37,641 bases of DNA from an uncultured Geobacter sp. (GTDB lineage: Bacteria; Desulfobacterota; Desulfuromonadia; Geobacterales; Geobacteraceae): NCBI GenBank assembly GCA_903925075.1, contig CAIYDQ010000087.1:1-37641 (forward strand), given 5' to 3'. This document shows, one piece after another, positions 25,007-33,220 of the stretch (its first letter is position 1; each line of letters starts with the position of its first letter). A program made the position numbers and the translations under genes. The notes below the pieces were generated by a model. It was not told the DNA's origin. It did not search any database and saw only the letters and a list, made by a program, of their open reading frames with translations.

Positions 25007-27145
25007 ATGGGTTTTAACGTAGGGATCGATATTGGCGGGACTTTCACCGACTTCTGCTCCATCGGCGATGATGGCAATATCATCGCCTACAAGACGCCGA
25101 CCACCCACTACGACCTCTCGGTGGGCTTCATGCGCGGCATGAGGGAGCTGGCGAAACGCTGCGAGCTGGCGCCCCGGGATTACCTCTCCAAGGTGCACGC
25201 CCTGCGCTACTCGACCACGGTGGGAACCAACGCCCTGATCGAGCGCAACGGGCCTAAGCTGGCGCTGATCACCACCGCCGGCTTCGAGGACACCATCTTC
25301 ATCGGCCGCTCCCGCAGCTGGGCGGACGGGCTCCCCATGCACGAGGTCAGGGACATGGCCCGCATCAGCAAACCCGCCCCCCTGATCGATCCGGACATGG
25401 TGGTGGGGATCAGCGAGCGCATCGATTGCCACGGCAAGGTGATCGCTCCGCTCAACCGCGAGGAGCTTTTGGCCAAGATCCAGCTGCTGGTGGACAAGGG
25501 GGCGATGGGGTTCGTGGTCAGCCTGATGTGGTCCTTTCTGAACACGGAGCACGAGCTGCTGATCAAGAAGATCATCGAAGAGGAGTACCCGGAGGACTAT
25601 CTGGGCTCCATGCCGGTGACGCTCTCCTCCCAGATCTCCCCCAAGGCCGGCGAGTACACGCGCACCATGACCTCGGTGGTGAACGCCTACATCCACGGCA
25701 TCATGGCGGACAACCTGAACCAACTGAGTTCCGAACTGCGCGACGGCGGCTACCAGCGCCCGTTGATCCTGGTGCACAACACCGGCGGGACCAAGAAGGT
25801 GTCCCGCACCAAGGCGGTGCTGACCCACAACGCCGGCCCGGTGGCGGGGATGTACGGCTCGCTGGCCGTGGGCGCCTTGAGCGGCAACCCCAACGTGGTG
25901 TTCACCGACATGGGGGGGACCTCCTTCGACATCGGCGTGATCGTCGACGCCGAGCTGAGGGCACACGACTTCATACCGGTGATCGATCGTTGGCGCACCA
26001 ACATCCCGGCCATCGAGGTCAAATCCATCGGTTCCGGAGGGGGCTCCATCGCCTGGATCAACGAGCTGATGGGCAACTCCCTCGAGGTGGGGCCGCACTC
26101 CGCGGGCTCCATGCCCGGCCCGGCCTGTTACGACAAGGGGGGGGAGCAGCCCACGGTGACCGACGCCGATCTGGTCTTGGGCTATCTGAACCCTGACAAC
26201 TACCTGGCCGGGGAGATGTTCCTGGACGTGGAACTCTCCGCGGGGGTGATCGAGGAGAAAATCGCCAAGCCGCTGGGGATAAGCGTCCTGGAGGCGGCCT
26301 ACCGGATCCGCCGCCTAGTCGACGCGCGCATGGGGCAGGAGGTCTTCAACGAGGTGGCCCTCAAAGGGCACGACCCCCGCAAGTTCGCCGTCTTCGCCTG
26401 CGGCGGCGCCGGCGCCACCCACGCCTGCGGCTTCGCGCCCTACATCGGCGCCCGCAAGGTGGTGGTCCCCGCCGTCGCCTCCGTGTTCGGAGCCTTCGGC
26501 GCCTCGACCATGGAGATCCGCCAGGTGTGGGACCTGTCGCGCACCTTGAAGCTGTTCCGCTGGGACCAGCAGCACTACCTGGAGGATCTGGAATCCTTCA
26601 ACGGCATCGTCCGTGGCCTGAAGCTCGCGGCGATCAGGGACCTGAAGCTGGAGGGGTTCCGGGAGGAGCAGATGGAATTCCACCTGGAGCTCGATATGCG
26701 CTACGGCAGCCAGTACAACCTGACCAAGGTTTCGGTGCCCAGGCTCGCGCTGCAAAGCGAGGACGACGTCCGCGAACTCTGCGACTCCTTCACCCGCCGC
26801 TACTCCGAGATCTATTCGCCGGAGGCCGCCTTTCCCGTCGGGGGCGTGAACGCGGAATGCTTCTACCTCTCCGCCTCGGTGAGGCAGGAAAAGGCTGCCT
26901 TCAGGAAAGAGGCGGGAGGGGGCGAATCCCCCGCGGCCGCCCTGGCCGGCAGCCGCCAGGCCTACTTCGACCCCGCCCACGGCTTCATCGATACGCCGGT
27001 TTACGACTGGCGCCTGCTAAAGCCCGAACACACCATCCACGGCCCGGCGCTGATCGACGCGCCGGAAACCACCTATGTCATCGACCGCGGCTGGACCTAC
27101 GTCATGGATGCCTGGCGAAACGGCGTCCTCAGGCGCGACAGCTGA
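25007..27145 (+). CDS. HyuA-like ketone carboxylase subunit (ApcC-like), 712 aa
   Basis: Intact second HyuA-type protein, paralogous to the one at 21763. It begins GFNVGIDIGGTFTDF (ATPase phosphate loop) and contains SIGSGGGSIAW, MPGPACYDKGGEQPTVTDADLVLG and FACGGAGATHACGFA, all hallmarks of hydantoinase A/acetone carboxylase beta-type proteins. The ATG at 25007 is preferred over the upstream ATG at 24977 because GGAG lies seven bases before it and the fold begins there. Size (about 78 kDa) matches ApcC. Two HyuA-like subunits plus one HyuB plus a small zinc subunit is the composition of acetophenone carboxylase, whereas acetone carboxylase has only one HyuA. No signal peptide. Confidence 0.85.
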   Translation: MGFNVGIDIGGTFTDFCSIGDDGNIIAYKTPTTHYDLSVGFMRGMRELAKRCELAPRDYLSKVHALRYSTTVGTNALIERNGPKLALITTAGFEDTIFIGRSRSWADGLPMHEVRDMARISKPAPLIDPDMVVGISERIDCHGKVIAPLNREELLAKIQLLVDKGAMGFVVSLMWSFLNTEHELLIKKIIEEEYPEDYLGSMPVTLSSQISPKAGEYTRTMTSVVNAYIHGIMADNLNQLSSELRDGGYQRPLILVHNTGGTKKVSRTKAVLTHNAGPVAGMYGSLAVGALSGNPNVVFTDMGGTSFDIGVIVDAELRAHDFIPVIDRWRTNIPAIEVKSIGSGGGSIAWINELMGNSLEVGPHSAGSMPGPACYDKGGEQPTVTDADLVLGYLNPDNYLAGEMFLDVELSAGVIEEKIAKPLGISVLEAAYRIRRLVDARMGQEVFNEVALKGHDPRKFAVFACGGAGATHACGFAPYIGARKVVVPAVASVFGAFGASTMEIRQVWDLSRTLKLFRWDQQHYLEDLESFNGIVRGLKLAAIRDLKLEGFREEQMEFHLELDMRYGSQYNLTKVSVPRLALQSEDDVRELCDSFTRRYSEIYSPEAAFPVGGVNAECFYLSASVRQEKAAFRKEAGGGESPAAALAGSRQAYFDPAHGFIDTPVYDWRLLKPEHTIHGPALIDAPETTYVIDRGWTYVMDAWRNGVLRRDS

Positions 27146-27176
27146 CCCGCACGCACACCCAAGGAGAGAGCGCACC

Positions 27177-29267
27177 ATGAAGGCACCCGCCACCTTTCGC
27201 TATGGCCGCGATTACGAAATTGTCCAGCGCCTGCGTCCCGAGCCGATGACCGAACGGGAACTGAACGCCCAGTCGCTGATCGAGGGGCTCGACTTTGAAA
27301 TCTTCCAGCACAAGGCCGGCATGGTCGCCCTTGAGGGAAAGGAAACCACCATGCGCCTGGGCGCCTCCACCGCGATGCGCTGGGGCGACGTCGCCTTCGG
27401 CATCTACACGGCCAGGGGGGACCTGGCGGTCTGCGCGACCGGGATCTACCACCACGCGGTGCTGTCGCAACTGCCGGTGAAGTACATCGTCAAGCACTGG
27501 CGCGACGACCCCTCGGTGGGTCTCGCCGAGGGGGACTCCTTTTTCTTCAACGACCCCTTCTACGGCGGCGTGCACAACGCCGACATGGGGCTGGTGATTC
27601 CGGTGTTCTCCGAGGGGGAGCCGGTCTGCTTCATCGGCGCCGCCGTGCACACCGGGGAGTGCGGGGGCTCTGAGCCCGGCGGCATGGTGAACGGCGCCAA
27701 GTCCCGCTACGACGAGGGGCTGCTGGTCCCTCCCATCAAGATCGGCGCCAACTTCCTGTTGAAGGAGGACATATTGGCCATGCTCTCCAACATGACCCGC
27801 GACCCCCGGACCATGATGCTCGACATCAAGGCCAGGCTCGCCGCTTGCCGGATCGCCGAGCGCCGGGTCAAGGAGATCATCGCCGAGAAGGGGTCCGATT
27901 TTTACGTCGGCGCCCTCAGGAAGATCCTGCAGATGACCGGCGAGGCGGCGCGCAAGAAGGTGGCGCGCATCAACGACGGCGTCTACCGGCAGCCGCGCTT
28001 CATGGACACCACCGGACCCGACGACGCGCTCCTGAAGATCAACCTGACGGTCATAAAAAAGGGGGACAAGATCAAGCTCTGTTTCGACGGCTCGTCTCCC
28101 GCCATCCCGGACCGCCCGATCAACAGTTATTTCCAGGGGATACTGGGGCTGGCCATGGTCTATTTCTGCGGCTGGTTCTGCCACGACCTGCCGGCCAACA
28201 ACGGGCTTTTGGAAGCGGTCGAGTGGGAGTTCCCCGAGGACTCCTTCGTCAACGCCAAGGGGGACATGCCGGTCTCCTACGCGCCGGCGACCCAGGTGGC
28301 CTTCGCCCAGGGAATGTTCATGTGCGGCGCCCGCATGATCTACGCGCTGGAGCCGGCGCGCGCCGTGGGGAGCTGGTATTCGGGCTTCGCGGTCACCCCC
28401 TTCGGCGGCTTCAACCAGTGGGGCGAGCCGGTGGCCGACATCACCCCGGAAATCAACGCCACCGGCGCCGGCGCCCGCCCCGACATGGACGGGGTCGACG
28501 CCGCCGGCGCCTTCTTCGCCACCATGAGCGACTGCGGCGACGTGGAATCCATGGAGGCGGACCGCCCCTTCGTCTATCTGTTCCGCAATTTCTTCAACAA
28601 CTCCTACGGCCACGGCAAGTTCCGGGGCGGCTCCGGGGTCGGCTACGGCGTGATGGTGCACGGCGTCCCCTGGCTCGCCATCGGCGGCATGGGGTTCGGC
28701 ACCCGTTTCCCGTCCACCCTCGGCCTTTTCGGCGGGAGGGCCTCGCCGCCGGTCTTCGTCCAGTGCGTGCACGGCTCCGACATGAAATCCCTGCTGGCTA
28801 CGGGGAGCGCGGGGCTGCCGCACAACATGGGCGATCTCTACCAGGACGCCCCGCTGGAAAGCGGTCAAAGGACCCTCGGGCACGTCAGCTCCCCCCCGCA
28901 ACTCTACGGCGAGGGGGACACCCTCTACGTGCCGATCATGGGGGGGGCCGGCTACGGAGACGTGCTGGAGCGCGACCCCGAGCGGGTGATGGCGGACCTG
29001 AAACGAAACATGGTGACCCCCTGGGCCGCCGAGCACGTCTACAAGGTCGCCTGCGACCGGGACTGTCGGCGTTTCGATCCGGAAAAGACCCGGGCGCTGC
29101 GAAACGAGGCGAGGGGGGAGCGAAAGCGCGCGGGCAAGCCCTATGCGGAATTCATGGTCGAGTGGTCGAAGTTGCGCCCCTCCCCGGAAACGCTGCGCTA
29201 CTACGGCGCCTACCCGGACCCGGCCGGGCGCGACGCGGCGAGCGCCGCCGGGGGGGTGGCCTCGTGA
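27177..29267 (+). CDS. HyuB-like ketone carboxylase subunit (ApcD-like), 696 aa
   Basis: Hydantoinase B/acetone carboxylase alpha-type protein: it contains FFFNDPFYGGVHNADMG, the metal/substrate-site pattern of the family, and the later GSEPGGM, PYGGFN-type and GGSGVGYGVMVHG segments. Length about 76 kDa. The ATG at 27177 has AAGGAGAG upstream; the start is 31 bases after the HyuA stop. In the acetone and acetophenone carboxylases this subunit forms the complex with HyuA where the phosphorylated intermediates are carboxylated. Its stop overlaps the GTG of the CoA ligase gene, so carboxylation and activation of the product are translationally coupled. Confidence 0.85.
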   Translation: MKAPATFRYGRDYEIVQRLRPEPMTERELNAQSLIEGLDFEIFQHKAGMVALEGKETTMRLGASTAMRWGDVAFGIYTARGDLAVCATGIYHHAVLSQLPVKYIVKHWRDDPSVGLAEGDSFFFNDPFYGGVHNADMGLVIPVFSEGEPVCFIGAAVHTGECGGSEPGGMVNGAKSRYDEGLLVPPIKIGANFLLKEDILAMLSNMTRDPRTMMLDIKARLAACRIAERRVKEIIAEKGSDFYVGALRKILQMTGEAARKKVARINDGVYRQPRFMDTTGPDDALLKINLTVIKKGDKIKLCFDGSSPAIPDRPINSYFQGILGLAMVYFCGWFCHDLPANNGLLEAVEWEFPEDSFVNAKGDMPVSYAPATQVAFAQGMFMCGARMIYALEPARAVGSWYSGFAVTPFGGFNQWGEPVADITPEINATGAGARPDMDGVDAAGAFFATMSDCGDVESMEADRPFVYLFRNFFNNSYGHGKFRGGSGVGYGVMVHGVPWLAIGGMGFGTRFPSTLGLFGGRASPPVFVQCVHGSDMKSLLATGSAGLPHNMGDLYQDAPLESGQRTLGHVSSPPQLYGEGDTLYVPIMGGAGYGDVLERDPERVMADLKRNMVTPWAAEHVYKVACDRDCRRFDPEKTRALRNEARGERKRAGKPYAEFMVEWSKLRPSPETLRYYGAYPDPAGRDAASAAGGVAS

Positions 29268-30895
29268 GCCTCCTCGAACTGAGCTCTCCGCTGGAGCGAA
29301 CGGTCAATCACCTGCTGGAGCGGCGCGCCGAGCTCCAGGGGGACCAGACCTTCTTCTGGTTCAAGAAGAAAGCTCTCAGCTACGGCGATCTGCAGCGCAT
29401 GTCGTCGGCCGCGGCCAAAGGGCTGCAGAGCCTGGGCGTCGCCAAGGGGGATCGGGTGGCGCTGATGCTCGGCAACCGTCCCGAGTTCCTGGCCTGCTGG
29501 TTCGGACTGTCCAAGCTCGGCGCCGTCGAGGTGCCGGTCAACACCGGGCACCGCGGCTACCTGCTCTCCTATCTGCTCAACCAGGCGCAGTGCAGCGTGC
29601 TGATCGTCGAGCAGTCGCTATTGGGCGTGGTGGAAGAGATCGCCGGCGACCTCGATACCTTGCGTCACCTGGTGCTGCTCGATCCCGAGGGGGAGCTCCC
29701 GCAGCCGGCCGGCATCGCCGTGCACCGCTATTTGGAGCTGGTGGGGCAGGGGGAGGATTACCGTCCGGTCCCGGTCGACTGGAGCGACCCCATGGCCATC
29801 ATGTTCACCTCCGGCACCACCGGACCCTCCAAGGGCGCGGTCCTGCCGCAGAACTACGCGATCCATACGGCGGAGATCATCTCCGCAGTCGCGGGGTACG
29901 GCCCCGGGGACTGCCTGTACAACGCCCTGCCGCTCTTCCACGGCAACGCCCAGCTCCTCTCCACCATGCCCGCCCTCTATTCCGGTGCGAAAATGGTGCT
30001 GGCCGAGCGCTTCTCGGCCGGCCAGTTCTGGGAGGAGGTGGCGCATTACGGCTGCACCGAGTTCAACTACATCGGCAGCATCCTCTCCATCCTCTTGAAG
30101 GCCGATCCCCGACCGGACGACCGCGACAACCCGCTGCGGGTCCTGGTAGGCGCAGGCGCCACCCGCGAGGTGTACCAGGCCTTCGAACAGCGCTTCGGCG
30201 TTTCGCTGATCGAGGGGTACGGCATGAGCGAGATCGGCCTGCCGCTGATGAGCCGGCCGGGAGCCCGCAAGCCCGGCACCTGCGGCAAGCCGCACCAGGA
30301 TTATCAGGTGATGATCGTCGACGACGCGGGACGGGAAGCGGTCAAAGGCGAGCCGGGGGAGCTGCTGGTGCGCCCGGTGAAGCCGTGGTCCATGCTGCTT
30401 GAGTATTACCGGATGCCGGAAAAGACCGTGGAGGCCTGGCAGGGGCTCTGGTTTCATACCGGCGATTACCTGCAGGAGGACGAGGAAGGGTTCTACCGCT
30501 TCATCGACCGCAAGAAGGACGCCATTCGACGCCGGGGCGAAAACATCAGCTCCTTCGAGGTGGAGCGCGTCGTGATGATGCACCCGGAGGTGCTGGAGGC
30601 CGCCGCCACCCCGGTCGCCGCGGAACTGGGCGAGGACGAGGTGATGATCACCGTGGTCAGGCGACTGGATTCGCAGCTTTGCGCCGAGGAGTTGGCCTTG
30701 CACTGCGAGCGGGGGATGGCCAAGTTCATGGTCCCTCGCTACATCCGCTTCGCGCCGTCCCTCCCCAAGACCCCCACCGAAAAGGTGCAGAAATTCATGC
30801 TGCGCGAGCAGGGTGTGACCGCGGACACCTGGGACCGCGAAGCCAAAGCGGGCGGCGGCCGGTCGAACGCCGGCCGGGGAGCCCACTGCCCATGA
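29264..30895 (+). CDS. Acyl-CoA ligase (AMP-forming), 543 aa
   Basis: ANL superfamily enzyme: acid + ATP + CoA -> acyl-CoA + AMP + PPi. AMP-binding P-loop FTSGTTGPSKG is at residues 181-191; the second motif YGMSEIGLP and the hinge DRKKDAIRRRGENISS are in place, and the catalytic lysine is expected in LPKTPTEKVQK near the C terminus. The real start is the GTG at 29264 that overlaps the HyuB stop (GTGA); longer in-frame readings run into HyuB sequence in the wrong frame. In acetophenone degradation a benzoylacetate-CoA ligase follows the carboxylase genes, so this enzyme probably activates the beta-keto acid product. General similarity is to the CaiC/long-chain group. Confidence 0.9.
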   Translation: MSLLELSSPLERTVNHLLERRAELQGDQTFFWFKKKALSYGDLQRMSSAAAKGLQSLGVAKGDRVALMLGNRPEFLACWFGLSKLGAVEVPVNTGHRGYLLSYLLNQAQCSVLIVEQSLLGVVEEIAGDLDTLRHLVLLDPEGELPQPAGIAVHRYLELVGQGEDYRPVPVDWSDPMAIMFTSGTTGPSKGAVLPQNYAIHTAEIISAVAGYGPGDCLYNALPLFHGNAQLLSTMPALYSGAKMVLAERFSAGQFWEEVAHYGCTEFNYIGSILSILLKADPRPDDRDNPLRVLVGAGATREVYQAFEQRFGVSLIEGYGMSEIGLPLMSRPGARKPGTCGKPHQDYQVMIVDDAGREAVKGEPGELLVRPVKPWSMLLEYYRMPEKTVEAWQGLWFHTGDYLQEDEEGFYRFIDRKKDAIRRRGENISSFEVERVVMMHPEVLEAAATPVAAELGEDEVMITVVRRLDSQLCAEELALHCERGMAKFMVPRYIRFAPSLPKTPTEKVQKFMLREQGVTADTWDREAKAGGGRSNAGRGAHCP

Positions 30896-31371
30896 ACCAC
30901 GACAAGGCATCACCCGCCGCAAAGATCGCCTCGCCTCCGCAGTCTCCACAGCCGGTGGCGCGCGACCTGTATCAGGCGCTGGACGGCGACGCCGGGCGCT
31001 ACGCGCTGGTAGCCGGCCATTGCAGCGGCTGCGGCCGGCACTTCTACCCGCTCCCCGGCCGCTGCTCTAGCTGCCACGGCCCGCTGACCCGCGCGCTCTT
31101 CGGGGAGCGCGGCAGCATCTACAGCTTCACCGTGGTGCGCACCAGGGCCCCCTTCGGTCTCCCCGAACCCTATGCCGTAGGCTATGTCGACGCGGAGGAT
31201 CTGGGCTTGCGGGTATTCGGCCTGCTCGACCCCGGCTGCATCGACCGGCTGTCGGTGGGGGCGCCGGTGCGGCTCGACGTCCTTCCCCTTGGTGGGGACG
31301 CGGAGGGGAGGCCCTGCCTGCGCCCGGTCTTCACCTTGTGCCGGCAATCCGGCAAAGGGGGGGAACAGTGA
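30892..31371 (+). CDS. DUF35 OB-fold zinc-ribbon protein, thiolase partner, 159 aa
   Basis: A rubredoxin-like zinc ribbon with four cysteines (C44-x2-C47 and C58-x2-C61, GHCSGCG and GRCSSC) is followed by an OB fold (IYSFTVVRTRAPFG...AVGYVDAED), the architecture of DUF35 proteins. Such proteins bind thiolases and help hold the acyl-CoA; examples are BbsA, partner of thiolase BbsB in anaerobic toluene degradation, and archaeal HMG-CoA pathway proteins. The ATG overlaps the ligase stop by four bases and its stop overlaps the thiolase start by three. The first 25 residues are poorly ordered. Function as a thiolase subunit is inferred from this direct coupling. Confidence 0.85.
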   Translation: MNHDKASPAAKIASPPQSPQPVARDLYQALDGDAGRYALVAGHCSGCGRHFYPLPGRCSSCHGPLTRALFGERGSIYSFTVVRTRAPFGLPEPYAVGYVDAEDLGLRVFGLLDPGCIDRLSVGAPVRLDVLPLGGDAEGRPCLRPVFTLCRQSGKGGEQ

Positions 31372-32513
31372 ACGGCGTCATGATCGCCGGCATCGGCAAT
31401 ATCCCCTTTGGCCGGTACCCGGAGCGAACGGTGGTTTCCATGGGGATCGAAGCCGGTCTGGCCGCGCTCAGGGACGCGGGTCTGGCCGGCGGGGCGGTCG
31501 GCATGGGGATTTTCGCCAACGCGCTGGCCGGCAAGCTGTTCGGCGACCTGACCATCGGCCAGAACGTCTTAGCCGAGATGGGGATAGCGGGCATCCCGGT
31601 CATCAACGTGGAAAACGCCTGCACCTCCGGATCGACCGCCTTTCACACCGCCTGCATGGCCATCCGCTCGCAGGAGGCCGACTGCGTGCTGGTGGTCGGG
31701 GCCGAAAAGATGTGCGTGCCGCAGATAGGCCTCTTGAGCTCGGGCAACAGCGAACTGGACACCCTGCTCGGGCTGGTCACCCCCGCCAGCTTCGCCCTCA
31801 GGGCGCGCCGGCACATGACCGAGTTCGGCACCACGCTGGAGCAACTGGCCCTGGTTTCGGTGAAGAGTCGGCGGCATGCGCTGCTCAATCCCACGGCCCA
31901 GTTCCAAAAGCCGGTGACCGTGGAGGAGGTGCTGGCCTCGCCGATGATCGCCGACCCCTTGACCCGTCTGCAGTCGTGCGCCATGGCCGACGGCGCTTCG
32001 GCGGTGCTGGTCTGCTCGGAGCGCCTTGGGCGCCGCCTCGGGGCGCGGGTCAGGGTGCTCTCCTCGGTGCTTCGCTCCGGGGAGTATCGCAACCCGCAGG
32101 ATCTGGTCCGTTGGCAGACCGATTACCAGGGAGCGCGGCTCGCCTACGAGCAGGCCGGGATCGGGGCGACGGATCTGGACGTCATCGAGTGCCACGACGC
32201 CTTTTCCATCGCCGAGATCATGCATTACGAGGCCCTGGGGTTGTGCCCGGAAGGGGAGGGGGGGCGTTTCCTTGAGTCCGGCGCGGCGGCGCTGGGGGGC
32301 GCCAGTCCGGTGAACGTTTCCGGCGGGCTCCTCTCGCGGGGGCACCCGGTGGGGGCCACCGGCGTCGAGCAGATCGTGGAACTGGTGCGACAGCTCAGGG
32401 GGGAGGCGGGGCAGCGGCAGGTGTCGGGCGCGAAACTGGCGCTCGCCCATTGCATGGGCGGGGACAGGGCCGCGGATACCAAGTCGATGACCGCCATCGT
32501 GCTGGGAGTTTGA
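31368..32513 (+). CDS. Thiolase (SCP-x/acetyl-CoA acetyltransferase type), 381 aa
   Basis: Thiolase fold with the nucleophilic cysteine C85 in NVENACTSGSTAFH, the catalytic histidine in ECHDAFS, and the GGLLSRGHPVGATG motif near the C terminus. The GTG at 31368 overlaps the DUF35 stop (GTGA), making a coupled pair. In this operon it should cleave the beta-ketoacyl-CoA formed by carboxylation and ligation to acetyl-CoA plus a shortened acyl-CoA; with acetophenone as substrate this would be benzoyl-CoA. Thiolases of this branch usually need a DUF35 partner. The biosynthetic direction is also possible in principle but fits the neighbours less well. Confidence 0.9.
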   Translation: MNGVMIAGIGNIPFGRYPERTVVSMGIEAGLAALRDAGLAGGAVGMGIFANALAGKLFGDLTIGQNVLAEMGIAGIPVINVENACTSGSTAFHTACMAIRSQEADCVLVVGAEKMCVPQIGLLSSGNSELDTLLGLVTPASFALRARRHMTEFGTTLEQLALVSVKSRRHALLNPTAQFQKPVTVEEVLASPMIADPLTRLQSCAMADGASAVLVCSERLGRRLGARVRVLSSVLRSGEYRNPQDLVRWQTDYQGARLAYEQAGIGATDLDVIECHDAFSIAEIMHYEALGLCPEGEGGRFLESGAAALGGASPVNVSGGLLSRGHPVGATGVEQIVELVRQLRGEAGQRQVSGAKLALAHCMGGDRAADTKSMTAIVLGV

Positions 32514-32544
32514 AATAATCTGATTAGGCAAAGGAGATCCGGCA

Positions 32545-32988
32545 ATGACCGATCCGAGCAGCACGCAACCAGATCCCGATCGTTTGGCGGAGCAGGTCGC
32601 CGAAGCGATGTTTTCCAACGACAGGGTGTCCCATCGTCTGGGCATAAAGATGGCTGAAGTCAGAGCCGGCTACGCGCGCCTGAGCATGACGGTGACCGAC
32701 GACATGATCAACGGCCACGGCATCTGCCATGGGAGCTACAGCTTCGCTCTCGCCGACACGGCCTGCGCCTATGCCTGCAACTCGCACAACGAGAACACCT
32801 TGTCCCAGGCCGTCAACATCGTCTTCCTCGCTCCGGTGGCTCTGGGCGAAATCCTCACCGCCGAGGCCGAGGAGAGCGCCAACCAGGGTAGGACCTCCGT
32901 GTACCAGATCAAGATCAGAAACGGCAAGGATCTGCTGGTGGCGGTTGCCCAGGCGCAATGCCGGCAGGTGCCGGGACGGATCGTGTAA
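32545..32988 (+). CDS. PaaI-type hotdog-fold acyl-CoA thioesterase, 147 aa
   Basis: Hotdog-fold protein with the PaaI signature MINGHGICHGSYSFALADTACAYACN, in which the histidine-glycine turn and the following aspartate form the active site. PaaI enzymes hydrolyse aryl-acetyl-CoA and similar thioesters to free CoA trapped in dead-end products. AAGGAG precedes the ATG at 32545, 31 bases after the thiolase stop. It is probably a rescue enzyme for the CoA pool in the ketone pathway. A weak terminator follows. Confidence 0.88.
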   Translation: MTDPSSTQPDPDRLAEQVAEAMFSNDRVSHRLGIKMAEVRAGYARLSMTVTDDMINGHGICHGSYSFALADTACAYACNSHNENTLSQAVNIVFLAPVALGEILTAEAEESANQGRTSVYQIKIRNGKDLLVAVAQAQCRQVPGRIV

Positions 32989-32998
32989 AAGCGCTTAC

Positions 32999-33020
32999 CG
33001 GCCGCGGAGCCGTTTTTTTT
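32999..33020 (+). terminator. Weak intrinsic terminator after the thioesterase gene
   Basis: A short CGGC/GCCG stem (32999-33012) is followed by eight T (33013-33020). The stem is short, so read-through is likely, but it marks the end of the operon core and lies just before the operator at 33031. Confidence 0.5.
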
Positions 33021-33030
33021 GCCGATCGCA

Positions 33031-33044
33031 AGAACGAACGTTCG
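33031..33044. promoter_or_regulatory. Second TetR operator candidate (AGAACGAACGTTCG)
   Basis: Contains the perfect palindrome CGAACGTTCG (33035-33044) and matches the operator at 20931-20944 (AGAACGATCGTTCT) at 12 of 14 positions. It lies upstream of the small open frame and the zinc alcohol dehydrogenase, so the TetR regulator at 21024 may control both transcripts. Confidence 0.55.
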
Positions 33045-33088
33045 ATGTTTGCGAATCGCCGTCAACCATCATCAGGAGGAGACACGTT

Positions 33089-33220
33089 ATGAATCGAATT
33101 CCGGGCAACGCCATGCGGATAAGGGACCTGGAGCAAAGTGCAACCGGAGTCGGCAGGATGCCGGCCGAGACCGACTCAATCGGGCCGATCTCGGCACGGG
33201 AGGTGTCGCCATGCGCGTAA
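33089..33220 (+). CDS. Possible 43-aa small protein or leader peptide
   Basis: A short frame starts at an ATG with an excellent AGGAGGAG ribosome binding site (33074-33081) and overlaps the start of the alcohol dehydrogenase by ten bases. The product (MNRIPGNAMRIRDLEQSATG...) has no recognisable family, signal peptide or membrane segment. Its ribosome binding site is much better than the one in front of the dehydrogenase, so it may serve to deliver ribosomes to that gene by translational coupling. Equally, it may be the true first gene of the transcript. Confidence 0.45.
   Translation: MNRIPGNAMRIRDLEQSATGVGRMPAETDSIGPISAREVSPCA

Noticed and set aside
27845-29263. N-terminal extension of the acyl-CoA ligase (about 470 residues)
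   Set aside because: The extension is HyuB sequence read in a shifted frame, low in complexity and rich in Arg/Gly/Pro; the ligase fold begins at the GTG at 29264.
21763-29267. Hydantoinase or 5-oxoprolinase operon
   Set aside because: Two HyuA genes, a small zinc subunit and downstream ligase and thiolase genes fit a ketone carboxylase far better than hydantoin or oxoproline hydrolysis.
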